Below are positions 1 through 11,858 of a DNA stretch of 64,000 nucleotides, piece by piece. A program made the position numbers and the translations under genes. The stretch's first letter is position 1. Each line of letters begins with the position of its first letter. The notes beneath the pieces are model-generated. The model was not told where the DNA came from. It made no database searches and saw only the letters and a program-made list of their open reading frames with translations. Source of the stretch: Phallusia mammillata (taxonomy: Eukaryota; Chordata; Ascidiacea; Phlebobranchia; Ascidiidae); assembly GCA_003260075.1 (NCBI GenBank), contig QLIY01000531.1:40359-104358 (forward strand). Reading direction: 5' to 3'.

Positions 1-1048
1 CAAACAACGTCGGACCATTTATTCCCACAACATAAAGTTTCAAGTGTAAACGAGTAGATCGGTATTCCACTGTAACTGGCAGAAACCCCAGTGGAATGAT
101 TCTCTCATTTGAATAAGTTTTCAAAACAATGCTTGTTGGTTCAAGTGTAGAGCCTTTAAACAAATTTTTGTAATCAGTCTCGGACATTATAGACAGTGCA
201 GACCCAGTATCTAACTCCATTACGACGGGTTTACCATTAATTAATGGTCGAATCACTATATTGTCATTTTCTGTTACACCAATGGAATTTAAACAACATT
301 TTACAGGCACCTGTTGATCTTCGGAAGTAATGAAGTTAAAATTCTTCTTGCTTCGGTTTCTGCAAGTTGATGCAATGTGACCTATTCTTCCACACTTGTA
401 ACACGTAGCACTTTTGAAAAAGCAGTTGAATTCTTCATGACCCAAGCGACCACATCGACCACACGCTCTTCGTCCTCTTGGATTCTCATTCCTACTAAAC
501 TTGTTAACGGCCATGTCATTATTTCTCATAATTTTTGTATCAGCATCGGCCTTTTCCAAAGTGTTAGCTATTACCACGGCTTGCGAAAAGTTCAAATTAT
601 TTTCGATTAACAATCGCCGTTGTATGGCCTCCGAGAGTATACCACAAACAAATCTTTGAGTTAATGCATCATCCAAAAAATCACCATATTGACAATTTTC
701 ACTCAACTTTCTGATAACAGCCACATATTGATTGACTGATTCTCCAGGCATTTGATCCCGCTTTCCAAATTTAAAACGTTCAGAAATTTTTAAAGTGGTT
801 GGGCAAAAATGTTCCGATAAAATTTTCACAATCTCCTTGTAAGTTTTTGAATAAGTTTTAGATGGTGCAACCAAATCTTTTAGAAGACTGTACGTCTTAG
901 CCCCAACAAAATTCAAAAGTGCCGGTACCTGTTTGTCATTAGGAATGTCGTTAATTTTAAAGAACTGTTCAATCCTTTCCACGTACGTTGGCCATGTTTC
1001 CATTTCAGCATTGAACTCTCCAACACTTCCCAAGTAGGACGATCCCAT
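1..1048 (-). mobile_element. Ty3/gypsy-type retroelement, gag and start of pol (partial)
   Basis: One uninterrupted minus-strand reading frame runs from an ATG at 1048 to the window edge. The first ~190 residues look like a retroelement capsid region. Two CCHC zinc knuckles follow at about 485-370 (CGRCGRLGHEEFNC and CYKCGRIGHIASTC). A retropepsin-type protease comes next, with the active-site motif ELDTGSALS at about 225-195. Zinc knuckles followed by an LDTGSA protease in one frame is the usual Ty3/gypsy (Mag-like) gag-pol order. Reverse transcriptase, RNase H and integrase would lie left of the window. The frame has no stop in the visible part, so the copy may be fairly young, but completeness cannot be judged. 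This is a genomic transposon and contributes to no host gene here. Confidence 0.88.
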
Positions 1049-1059
1049 CCTCGTCGCCA
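1042..1059 (-). other. Retroelement primer binding site, tRNA-Ser type
   Basis: The minus strand reads TGGCGACGAGGATGGG directly at the gag ATG. Its first 11 bases are the complement of a 3' end CCTCGTCG plus CCA, as in tRNA-Ser(GCT). A PBS of this form touching the gag start codon is known in Mag-lineage Ty3/gypsy elements. The tRNA assignment comes from general knowledge and was not checked against a tRNA set. Confidence 0.6.
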
Positions 1060-1060
1060 G

Positions 1061-2073
1061 TATAATGTATTTACCCTCAAGTCATCAGCGACACAACACG
1101 CACGATTTGTGCAAATACTTGTAATGACCTCTAGGGCAAAGCACGCGCTTATAAACCGGTCGTTACGCTTAAGCGAACACACGTGGTGAAACATGATACG
1201 CATGAATAAATACAAATATATAACAATAAATAGTTACACGAAAGAGTTGTTTGCCATTTTCGGACGAAAAACTGGTGCAAACGTCAGGTAAAACTCTTCT
1301 GTAGACGTTATTCCTTAACGGCATGACCCTGTTTTAATTTCTTTGGTGCAATAAAAAAATACGTCATGCTGTTGGTAATTTCTCCACTGGCGAGGCTAAA
1401 TGGCAAATGTTGACTATAAACAAATTATTATACCGAGGAATTTTTACATTTTTTGCAAAAAATGTCGACATCTGTTCAATAACACTTCTGATACAAAAAC
1501 ACAGGTCTGTAGCGATTGCTACATAATTTGTGCAAACTTTGCAATAGTTGTTTACAAAAATCGCTCGTTTTTGACTCGCTAGCTCAGAGCTTGCGGGGAA
1601 GTTAAAATGTGTAGCACCACATCCAACTGTATTGACAAATCATGTTCGGACTTAGTAATATTTCCTGTCGCAGTTAATTAGGATGCAGATGCGGCTTTGT
1701 GATCTGGTGTTTGCGAGCTTTTGCCGTATGTTTTGTCCTGTGCTGTGATTGGACGCTGCTTTCTGTGGGAATTTGTGCAAGAGCCAATGGCGAGAGCATA
1801 TGTGTACGATTTAACGCCTGTATCCGGGTTATATATAAAACTGCACTCGTTTGTTTCGATCTCTTTTTTCTCTTTCCTTCTTGTGCCTTTTAGGAGTAAT
1901 AAACAAACGAACCGAATTGTAAGACACGTGTGTGAAGTTTCCAGGACTCCGGTCCTGACAAGCTCAGGAGCTTGGGAGGTTAAGGACGGTGGTATACCTC
2001 TTTAAATTTGTAGTGACGAAGTTATGACCTTGAGACTCATTACCGAACATTAACATAAAACCGAACACTACAG
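1061..2073 (-). repeat. Possible 5' LTR of the gypsy element and noncoding sequence
   Basis: This stretch lies immediately upstream of the primer binding site and has no convincing ORF, so an LTR is expected here. On the minus strand a plausible left end is TGTAGTGTTCGG at about 2073. A palindromic TATA-like stretch occurs near 1830. The second LTR is outside the window, so the boundaries cannot be proved; a plus-oriented AATAAA near 1898 leaves the orientation of this segment open. Confidence 0.3.
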
Positions 2074-2272
2074 GTTTTCGTAAAAAGTACCTGTAGGGTA
2101 GGGGACTTGCTAGGTCACCACTCAAAAGTTACATAAGATATTAAAATATCAAATATTACAGGCGCACAAAGCAACTTATTTGGCATAAAATGAATATTTG
2201 TATGTGTGGCCATTACAAATACTAAAAACATCTGCCCCTAGTGGTACTTGTTTAAACACAACACATTTTAAC

Positions 2273-2665
2273 AACAAAACAAAAATCGCGCAAACTATAA
2301 CAATTTGTGCAAAAATTTAAAGTTTTAATTTTCTCCAACGTGAGTACTTAAACACAAATCCATGTATTCTACAATTTTATGAGAGCTTCATAGTAAAAAC
2401 CTTAAAAGGCAGCGTTTTAAATTTAATATTTAATACCCATACCAACGAATCTAATGCATTTTAATTTTAGTGGAGCACTTATTTTTGTCATTTAATGGAC
2501 TGATTATTTAAATTTTGTTCCCTTCCGTTCGGCTACCCGTCAATTAAATCACGACTTGCTTTGTAAATTCACTTTTAGGGGTTCAGTTTTACGCCAATCA
2601 TGGGATTTTGCCTGATGTTGCGTTTATTTTGCTTAATAGTGACAGAAATCGTAGCAGCACAATCG
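2273..2665. repeat. Dispersed repeat, contiguous copy
   Basis: This 390-bp block matches two separate places in the window. Its left part (2273-2519) is nearly the same as 10676-10971, and its right part (2520-2665) is nearly the same as 16042-16183. It has no ORF. The most likely explanation is a transposon family with differently deleted copies. 2666-3414, up to the end of the NLR gene, shows nothing else I can name. Confidence 0.6.
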
Positions 2666-3414
2666 CGTTAAACAAGCCAAAAACAGCCAAAACAGCCAAC
2701 CGATGTTAGGATTTATAAAGTGCGACAAAGTAAAGGGCACAAGTTACGGATAGACGGTAAACACGCTTAAGCTAGGTCAAGTTGTAGACACACAAGAATT
2801 AACATCTAACACTTTCACCCAAGTCACAAAAAGGTCCGACGCTAGAAGCAAATAACCCGCCTTAGGTAATTAGGCAAAGATTATTGTTACCTTAAAAAAA
2901 TGACAAGTTTAGCTGAATACTTCAATGATAGAAGCAGGTATAAGGCAACATAAAAGTACAATTTAAAAATTGAAACGTAAAATGGCACAAAAATACAGAA
3001 GTATTAAGGGTCGATGTATATGTTTTCTAATCAAGTGTTGGTTAAATTGTAATTAAACTTTTTAGAAGTCGTTTGGGCAGTGCATTATTTCATGCTACAG
3101 TTTCAATAACTTGTGGAAATAAAGCCACTACAAGTTTGGAGACAAATGGCATTAAGAATGTCAACTAGAGGACGACGTAAAACCCTAAAAAGCAAACAAT
3201 AATAGTTGGGAATAAAGTTAACAATATATAATCTTCAAGGAAGGATACTGATCCAGACAGTGAACTATAGTGACTTACTCCATTAGACGTTTTCAGCCAA
3301 TGAACATTGCCATCATTGGCGGTGGAATAATGGCACATCAGTGCACAGTCTGGACAAGTACTACCAAAAATTGTTGCATAGTTTCAATTAGCGCATTTTT
3401 TGTGAAAGACAGTT

Positions 3415-6400
3415 TCAGGTCAAAACTTGTCCTTGCGACCTTGATCTGATGCGAGTCTTTCCCGCTTCAGTTAAGTTACTGTGCTGAATCATCAGCACTT
3501 TGACCTTGTGGGCACATCGTGCCAATGACTCAGCACATTCTTGTCTCAGCCCGTTAAAAGACAGATCAAGAAGATTCATCTATAAACAGAATTAGAACGC
3601 AAAATAAAATGAATTTAATGACAAACATAACGGCCCACATATACAAAATGGATATGCTTCATTGAAAGTTTCGGCAAAGGCTCATGCCGTTATCAGTGAT
3701 GAGTGACAAAATACATTTGTTGCATATCATACTTAAAATGTATTTTTTGAACTTAGACAAAATTTAACTATTAAGTAAGTCCCGCATTTAACGAAAATCC
3801 ACAAGATTTACCGGCTTTTCTATTTTTTCTACTCCTTTACAGAGTTTCTCGACGCCTTCACTTCCGATTTCACATCCTCGCAGTATAAGTTCTTCAACAT
3901 ATGGAACGCAACGAGACAGTGATATTGCTCCCGTGCTGCCTATATCATTGTGTGAGAGGTCAAGTCGCATCAGCTGATTTCAAAGCAACAAATAGTATCA
4001 GAAATGCAAGGACAAATTTAAAGGTCTAGGAATCGTTAATACAAAGATCAAATAAACTTTATGATATTAATTGTGTACTACAACGTTTCATAGTCTTCAT
4101 TGCTGCAATTTACTTTTGTCGTTTATTATGTCATGCAGCAACAAAGTGGCTTGCATATTCACGTTGTTACGTAAAAACTGTTAACAAATGAGGAGCTATA
4201 CAAATCATTTACAAAAAAATCATATTACCGGTTTCGATCTGTGTTGAATCACATAAGAAAGATTCTCGAAATCAACTGGCAGGAGAGATGAATCATAAAG
4301 GGCGAACTTATAAGGAAGTAACGAGGCCAAAGACGAAGCAATTTTCGGTTCATTTGACTCATGAGCCCAGCTAAAAACTCGCTTGGTTTCGTCTTTACTG
4401 CTGACCTCCGGATTGTACCGAATCAAATTCAAAAGTAGAGATTTCTTTTGCTTCCAATCCTTACTTGAACTCTCAGAAACAAGTGGCTCGAGTTGATGAA
4501 AAACCGAAGGATCGCAAATCCCGAAAACAAACTTGGAAACAACTTCCCATCTGTCGTCTGCAAGTTGTTTGAGGACTTTCTCAAACTCGTCAATTGACAT
4601 GATCATCATCAGGTAGAAACCAGCAAAAAACTCTTGCCAGATGAGATGAGAGAAATATCGAACTTTGTGTCCATCCAATATCGTCAGCTTGAGATTCCCG
4701 TGCTTTGTGACTGATGTGTTTGTAAATGCATCGGCTGTGGATTCCTTGATGCCTGCTTTTGCGAATGCTTTTGCCTTGAATACAATCTCCATGTTTAGAA
4801 ATGCATCATAGGCCAATTTAGCCAGTTTGTCCAACTCAGATTCTTGGCCTCTCAAATGATTGGTTGTAAGATATTGGCCACAGGTGAAAGCAAGGACTCG
4901 AGTGAGTGAAACAAACTGAATATCTCCAACATGATACATTAAGTAGACAAGTGTTAATATAAAATTGACAGGAACATAGCAGTATGCAAATACATTGCGG
5001 TTTTCCACTAGCTTTTGTTGTATATCAGCGTATTCGTCTCCACATATCTGACGTCCAAGCTCATCTTGTGATGATGAAGTCAATCCCAGTATTTGAACAA
5101 TAAACCTGGGTCGATATGAAGGATGGAGCTTGTATAGTTGAGCTGGTCGTGATGTAAAAATCTTCCGAGCGCGTGGAAGCAAGTTTCCTGCAGCCAAATG
5201 CTTTAGGTAGTTTTCAGCCTTCGACTTCGAATGTAGTAAGGGTCGGGGAACTTCTGTGGAAAACGATTCAAAAGCTGCCTCGTCGAAACCGTCGAAAATC
5301 ATCACAACATTTGGATCCATACAAACTACTTTCAGAATGCTATTTTCTTGTTCCAGAGTGTAGTCTTGTTCAATCGACATAGTGGAGAGAAGAAACTGAA
5401 GAAGTGTCATCTCCCTAGTGAAGTCGATGTGCCTGATCACAATGTAGAAGAAGAAGGAAGTCTCTCCGAACAACTCTCCCCTTAAACCTTGCATGGCCCA
5501 CTTTTTGGCTGTGGTCGTCTTTCCTATTCCAGCTTGTCCAACCACACCGACCACGTTTCCATGTTTTTGCACGTAATCTTGTTTTGCTTTCACTTCATCT
5601 GGTTCGAATTTGTTTTCCATTTCTAGTTGTGCTTTTTCTTTTGAACGAGCAAACATTTCTTCGCAGGTAATGTCACTTTCTGGTCTGTCGTAAACCTTTG
5701 CAAGTTCCTTTCTACGGCGATAATGTCCTTCTGTTTGAAACTCGTCATCAATTTGCTGTGGTTTGCTGACTATGCCAAGGCTGACAGGTGTTATTGCCCT
5801 TTTCGAAAAATCTGCAAGTGACGATTCTTCGCCGGCAATGGCTTCCGTCCTTTGTTTGAGCAACAACCTCAGAACCTGTTCGGGTTTTTGTCTGCACAAT
5901 AATTATAAACTCGTCTGCACAATAATTAGATTTAAGATATCAACTAACAGCACAAAACTTATACGTTTAACTAATACGTTTACACTTCAACGTAGTAAAA
6001 CAATTAAAAGTAGGATAATAAATGTAAAAAACAAGCACCTTCGTTTGGTCAGGAATCGAAAAAGTGTAGAAAACCAAGTTGTGCGGCGATTGTTCACAGC
6101 TGGTTTTGGTTTTGTGTGTTGCTGCACTGATGATTGATGTTCGCAATATTTTTGCATTTGTTCGGGCGAGGGAGGTGTAGCAGGATGTTTGGGTGGGAAT
6201 TCTTCATCAAAGTCATGCCCCCCCCCCTTCGGGCGAGGGAGGTGTAGCAGGATGTTTGGGTGGGAATTCTTCATCGATGTCACATGGAGCAGGTACGTGA
6301 GATGAGTAGTTAGCTTGTTCGGGTGAATGAGATGTGACAGGGAGTTTGGGTGAAGTTTCTTCATCAAAGTCATGTGGAGCAGGCAACTGAGACGAGCAGT

Positions 6401-7034
6401 GAGCTTGTTCGGGTGTACAAGGTGAGGCTGGTTGTTTTGGTAAAGTTTCTTCATTCAAATATTGTGGAGCAGGCAACTGAGACGAGCAGTGAGCTTGTTC
6501 ATATGACTGATATACTGTTACATGATGTGTGATATGTTGTTGATAGACTGGAGCGTTGTAAACTGGTCCAGTTGTGTGGATGTTTGTATCTCCAATCTGA
6601 GGTGCTTGTTCGCTTCCCTATACACAAAAAGCTTGTTAGAAGAAAATAGTACATTTTTTTAAGAAGGTCTTACCAAGTTGAAAACCAAATTCCTGCTCTG
6701 AACATCTACTGGCAACTGATGGTTTGAACTTGACTGGGGCACCATAACCTTGGTTTCATCGATTGGGCTGTGTTGGGGTACGACGTCGCCGGAACTTTGG
6801 GTTGGAATAGATGGACTTTCAGCATCATTCGGTCCTTCGGTTAATCTGGTTTGAGGTTCAGCATCTCCTGGTACTTCAGCCAAACTGGGTTGGGGTCGAA
6901 CATAATTTGTTCCTTGGGTCAATATGTGGTTGAGTTCTGGACAATCTATACCTTGATCCAAGCTGTGTCGGGGTACAATGTCATCCCGTCTCTGCATTGG
7001 GTTGGATTGGGGTTCAACAATTTCTTGAGATGAA
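3415..7034 (-). CDS. NLR-type protein: repeat-rich N terminus, NACHT ATPase, C-terminal LRRs
   Basis: Five minus-strand exons: 7034-6674, 6617-6039, 5891-4229, 3973-3812 and 3579-3415 (TGA at 3417-3415). Exon 1 (120 codons) has degenerate repeats like VPQHSP and AEPQTRL. Exon 2 repeats a unit like PAPxDFDEExPPKxPATPxSPEQA. Exon 3 is the NACHT module: Walker A GQAGIGKTTTAKKW about 120 residues in, then Walker B VVMIFDGFDE, followed by the helical NACHT-associated region. Exons 4 and 5 are ribonuclease-inhibitor-type LRRs (LMRLDLSHNDIGSTGA, MNLLDLSFNGL). NLRs are cytosolic sensors that oligomerise through NACHT with ligand-sensing LRRs; this role is inferred. Junctions 1-2, 3-4 and 4-5 are phase 0. 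Exon 2 is out of frame because of a C run at 6218-6227; without it and its duplicate the exon joins exon 3 in phase. The true 5' end is not identified, and exon 1 may be preceded by others. There are only about four LRRs, fewer than in most NLRs. Confidence 0.88.
6218..6227. other. 10-C run at a duplication junction (probable gap placeholder)
   Basis: Ten Cs separate 6161-6208 from a near-identical copy at 6228-6275, inside the second NLR exon. The upstream reading frame hits a stop just after the run, while the downstream frame stays open in another phase. Collapsing the duplicate gives a continuous frame. The exon also contains true tandem repeats, so part of the similarity may be natural. 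Confidence 0.7.
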
Positions 7035-7428
7035 CTGAGGTATGTTTAAGTAATTGTCACACTGTTCATGTTCTGTATGTTTTTGTGAGTCTTCCAGGTA
7101 ACAACTTTACTTTTTACAACAAATGTCAGTATCACTAAAAAGTAAGGGTTGCCGTAGAATTTGATGAATGTAACGAAAGGCTATCTAACACTCCATGGAC
7201 CAGAAGATTTACCATAAAAGTGTTTTATTACAACGTTGTGGTTCTATATCTCCCATACTTACTGCCTCTACATTTAAAAATTATAATACGGAATATGCTT
7301 TTCCACACAAAAAACGTTGGTAAACGCTCTTTTATTTGATCCGTTTACACCCAATACAAAATCAATGGAAATGTAGCATCTGTTTCCACACTTCTGCATT
7401 ATTGTGAATGATTATTGTTGCCCTGAAG

Positions 7429-7790
7429 CAGTGTTTCCCAACCTATGGGTCGCGACCCAAAGTTGGATCGCCTGACAATTCTGTCGGGTCGCCTGTTTTT
7501 GTGGCAATAAAAGCATCTACTCCTTTACTTCGTTTCGTAGCGTTATTTTATTATTTCCCACGGCTATAACTTTTGCCCAATAATAATTTCATGACAATTT
7601 CGCGTGGTAGTGGTTAATTCTGATTGTGACGTCATAATGTTTGTGTGAGATCACTGATAAGCGTTGTCTGGCGGATAATGCTTTGAGCCAGCTCTAAGTT
7701 GGTTAAAAATAAACGAATATTTTTTGTTTGATTTTTCAAATTAGCGCAGAAATTTTCGAAAAGCATTCTTGATTTACAAACAAAAATCAA

Positions 7791-7881
<91 letters not shown>

Positions 7882-7942
7882 CCACAAAACCAAATTTTGG
7901 GAAGTATTTGGGTCGCGACAAAAAAAAGGTTGGGAACCACTG
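7429..7942. mobile_element. hAT-type MITE, with internal 87-C run
   Basis: The terminal inverted repeats are CAGTGTTTCCCAACC at the left and GGTTGGGAACCACTG at the right, with further inverted GGGTCGCGAC motifs inside. The flanks carry an 8-bp target-site duplication, CCCTGAAG at 7421 and CCCTAAAG at 7943, with one mismatch. Eight-base duplications and CAGTG ends are typical of hAT elements. There is no transposase ORF. The C run at 7792-7878 gives a false poly-Gly ORF on the minus strand. Confidence 0.85.
7792..7878. other. 87-C run (probable gap placeholder)
   Basis: This is a pure C run inside the hAT MITE, with only a 4-base flanking repeat (AATC). It is best read as an estimated-size assembly gap, although a true homopolymer cannot be excluded. 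Confidence 0.6.
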
Positions 7943-7950
7943 CCCTAAAG

Positions 7951-9918
7951 GTTACTATATTTTTATCTATTGTAAAATCTATGGGCATGGTTAAAGAAAT
8001 ATCCACTGTTGTTAAATGCATTACATACGCATTACAGCGTCATTATCACTAGCTGTAGCGAAACCTCATTGTACAAACCTCAAACAAGCTGGCGTGTGAA
8101 TGTCAATTGCGGAAAGTCACTGATAGCCGCAACCTTTATCTATGAATTGCTCAAGCAAAAATAATGCTGCAGCCCAACAGACATCCCATGGCCGTGCGAT
8201 GACCAAACCGACAACAAACTCTTGACGACCTTTCGTTGTGGTTTTAGTGACACTCGACTGCTTTATATAGCAAAGTTAAAAAGAGTTGACAAAACGATTC
8301 ATAACCAGAAACGTTTTATTCATTACCCGTAAAAAACTTGGGGATAGCCTTGTGCTAATCATGATTTGTTTCATTGCAGGTAACTAACGTACAAGCGACT
8401 ATTGGTCAATTAATAGAAAAAGATAAATATACTTAGACATGCTTACAAAACCCTGTGCCGAGCTTGTGGCAACCCAATCTTAAACTAATCAGAAAGCATT
8501 CTTAGGCACGAGACACATTTTGTGAAAACCTTTTTTCTAAAAATACCAGTTTAAATACAACATGACATCAAACCAATTGTATATTTTGAGACTCTACCGA
8601 GTCTGTGCTTCCAGGCAACAACACAATCTTCTCAAAAACAATTTGCTGCAATTTAGTGTCACGACTCAAAACTGCTAATCGAAGGAGGAGATCAAAATGA
8701 CTAGTCACTATTTTTTAAACGTCCGAATGTATCTCATAATTCGATCAGGAAATAACCAGGCCTTTTTACCAGGATGCTTATTCTCATTGACTCATCATCG
8801 GACAAAATTTAGTTTTAGCTAAGGCATCTGACTGAAATCCTCTTTGACTACCTTCTTGATCTATTGGACTGCCACCCGGAAGTTTTCAGTTTATACTGAT
8901 CGAAACAAAAGTTTTGTAAACCAAAAGCATGCACGCAGAGATCAACTCCAAAATTAGAATGACACGCTGCTCCAACGCACGATGTGCGCCTCAGGAAATA
9001 CTATGTCAGTAGCAGGCATGTTGCCATCAGCCACTTGTGCTGTGACCCACACACAACAAACTCGCACCAATGCAAACACAACGTAAAAATACGACAGTAG
9101 CTGACATTATCGATGTTGAATAGGTTATTTTGCAATTTTAATAACATATACTACTAATATTTCACTTAGATTGACTTTCAGTTTCAGAAATAAAGAGCCT
9201 CGTAAAAAGTTTGTTCAGTTCATAAACTAAAGTACCTATACTACAAAAGTGTAAAAGATTAACAAAACTTACTTTTCTTCGCAAGTTCGTGCTTTTTCAG
9301 TTGACTTCAAGCACTTGCATCTAAATGTGCCTTGTGTTGCGAACTGAAGGCACATAAACATATCGACAAAAATCCTATTAATTATTATGCAACGCATGTC
9401 ATGAGACGCCAAGCTATGAAAACTTGTACGTTAATGAGGCTGTACCTCATGAATTGTTATGCAGCTCTTTGTCTCGAGCTCATTCCGAATAAGGAATCAC
9501 AAGCAGTGATTCGGTTTCTATACATTCAGTTATACAAAACTGATTATTTCAAAACACACATATTAAATACAAAAAAGGGGCCAAATCTAACAGAGCAAAT
9601 TAGTTGCCACATGTAAATTTGTAAAACGTTTTATGGTTGCGTGGCAGTAAATTTCAGCTGATTTGCAAACCACCATTTGTCGTGCCTTTGCTACCAAGCA
9701 GTGGTTTTAACGCGAGATGTGCAGTTAAAAAAAGATTTTAAAAACTGATAGATGTCCTTTATACAAACATAAAAAAAGAATAACAGAAATATCATGTATT
9801 GAATTTGACTGTAGTGGGACAGTGCGTTTACACAACCCGCCACTGGTTTTAGGACTTGTATCACGTCGCTAACCGGCGCTGTTGTGCCGGTAACAAACGG
9901 AAATCGCGGAAAGGAACC
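7951..9918. other. Intergenic, no gene seen
   Basis: The region is AT-rich with only short ORFs that show no family motifs. I see no tRNA and no clear promoter. It separates the minus-strand NLR gene from the plus-strand UNCX gene. Confidence 0.5.
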
Positions 9919-10020
9919 TGGCCGAATGGTCTGGCGCGCCTGACCCATATACAGACTTAAAAAAACCTTGATCGGGATTTGCCCCCGGGAGTGTCCTGGG
10001 TTCGAACCCCGTGAAAAAAA
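9919..10020 (+). repeat. tRNA-derived SINE-like fragment
   Basis: An A-box-like TGGCCGAATGG at 9919-9929 is followed 70 bases later by a B-box GGTTCGAACCC at 9999-10009, then an A-rich tail from about 10013. The spacing suits a tRNA with a long variable arm (Leu or Ser type). I could not fold a full cloverleaf with a clean acceptor stem, so a SINE or tRNA pseudogene is more likely than a functional tRNA. Confidence 0.45.
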
Positions 10021-10675
10021 GAAGAAAAGAAATAGAAAAGATGACAGACATTTTCTTTGACTGGTTTTAAATGTTTGGAAAATTTCAATTAACAAATACG
10101 GTTTGTCAACAGCATTTTTATGGCATTATGACATTACTAATATTGACGTAATAATTGCGTAACAATTAAGTATGTACTTACACTTCCTTCATTAAACGCA
10201 TATATAAACCAATAAATTTATTATCAGTAAATCATATATTTGTTTGTATGTGCTTGAAATGAGGGCATGTTTTGAATTATTCGACCAAACTCAATTAGGG
10301 TTTAAATTTAAACCTCGGTAAAGCTTCTTACATAATTTGTCCGAATAATACATTGCATTACGATTTTTAATTGTGACCCTTAACTAAGACAAATCGTTTA
10401 TTGAGTCCGAAAACTTGACCGCGTTGGTCCAGTGCCAAGCTGCAATACGAATTTTAAACATCTGCTTTTGATTTTAAATCAGGAAATAGGTTACCTAACA
10501 AACTTGATTGAACGACAGAAAAAAAAGATGCCAGATATTTTTCTCCACAGCAAAAACTAGTGATGTAACGAAAATTCGGTTTACCGAATTTATTTGACCA
10601 TTTGAGCATTTTTACCAACCATCGGAAGAATAATTTGTTGCGATCTGTCTGAAACCGAATCTAACTGCTAAGATA

Positions 10676-10971
10676 GCAACAAAACAAAAATCGCGGAAAC
10701 TATTACAATTTGTGCAAAAATTGAAAATATCTAGTTTTAATTTTCTCCAACGAGCTTCGTAACACAGTGTGTTTCAAGTTTTTATCTTAAGTACTTAAAC
10801 ACAAATCCATGTATTCTACAATTTTATGAGAACTTCATAGTAAAAACCTTATAAGGCAGCGTTTAAAATTTAATATTTAATACCCATACCAACGAATCTA
10901 ATGCATTTTAATTTTAGTAGAGCACTTAAAATATTTTTGTCACTTAATTGACTGGTTAGTTAAATTTTGTT
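10676..10971. repeat. Dispersed repeat, left-half copy
   Basis: This copy closely matches 2273-2519, including a run of identical text from GTACTTAAACACAAATCCAT onwards. It carries about 40 extra bases absent from the first copy. It has no ORF. Confidence 0.6.
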
Positions 10972-11219
10972 AGATGTTAGTAAACCCAAATGAGGAAATC
11001 CATTATAAGTTAAAAGTCGTTTATTTTTTGTAATCTATTTTGCACTATATGCGTCACAAAGTAATATTTCAACTTAATATCTGAAAATGAAAAAGCTACG
11101 CATTTTACGCGTAACAAAGTTTAAGTTTTATAGTTTTGTTGTTAAATGTGAAATTTGAAAGAAAAACTGCGATTCATAGAGAAAAACAATTTGCTAACAG
11201 TGAATTAAAACGATCGCGC

Positions 11220-11810
11220 GAGAACAAATAAATAACTTTAAACAACCATTTGCTGGAGTTTTAAATAAACGTTTAACTATATTGAGCTACAAAGCGGCAT
11301 CTTTTGTTAAATATTTGCGCTGGAGCGTTGCAAACAAAAAATCGATTCCAATATTCATGCGAAGACCGTTGCGGCCAAATTGCATTAATATTTTTCCGAC
11401 CCGTTTAATTGGCCAGGCGGCGATCCTTTAAACAAACCGCGCTGAAACGTTCGTCAAAAACAACTCGACCAATCTAATAACTCGGGATCGATAAAAACAG
11501 CACAATTTACATGCAAAAATAATATCGACATTATGCGTATGACCGTTTCAATGTGATGTGGACGGTTTTAATTGGCTTACCGCTCCTCGTAAATGCAAAC
11601 ACGCGTTGATGACGTCAGTGCCAAGCTCGCTCCCCCGAGACTTTGGGGTGTTTGGCGAGAGAGAGAGACTTGAAGAGATGTGAAAAAAAAAGACCCCCCC
11701 CCCATGCAAACACGCGTTGATGACGTCAGTGCCAAGCTCGCTCCCCCGAGAGTTTCAGGCTTTGGGGTGTTTGGCGAGAGAGAGAGAGACTTGAAGAGAT
11801 GTGAAAAAAA
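11220..11810. promoter_or_regulatory. Candidate upstream regulatory region of UNCX
   Basis: This stretch has more GC and CpG than its surroundings and is dense in short motifs: ATTTAATTGG-like homeodomain sites, GATCGATAA, octamer-like ATGCAAA and TGATGACGTCA. It lies just upstream of a TATA box. The last part is duplicated around a C run (11593-11693 and 11704-11808). The regulatory role is inferred from base composition and position only. Confidence 0.4.
11694..11703. other. 10-C run at a duplication junction (probable gap placeholder)
   Basis: Ten Cs separate two copies of about 100 bp beginning ATGCAAACACGCGTTGATGA. The copies differ by small indels, for example one extra segment in the second copy and a different GA-repeat length. 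Confidence 0.75.
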
Positions 11811-11851
11811 TGGGATTTGTTCGTTGTTAAAATCTAGGGATCAATGTAGGA

Positions 11852-11858
11852 TATAAAG
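11852..11858 (+). promoter_or_regulatory. TATA box, putative UNCX core promoter
   Basis: TATAAAG lies about 570 bp upstream of the UNCX start codon, which would place a start site near 11880. A possible splice acceptor (TTTTCGACAG, ending near 12371) before the ATG could belong to a 5' UTR intron or to leader trans-splicing. Confidence 0.45.

Noticed and set aside
7632-8021. Minus-strand ORF with a 26-residue poly-glycine tract
   Set aside because: The glycines come from the C run at 7792-7878 inside a hAT MITE; flanking residues show no protein-like pattern.
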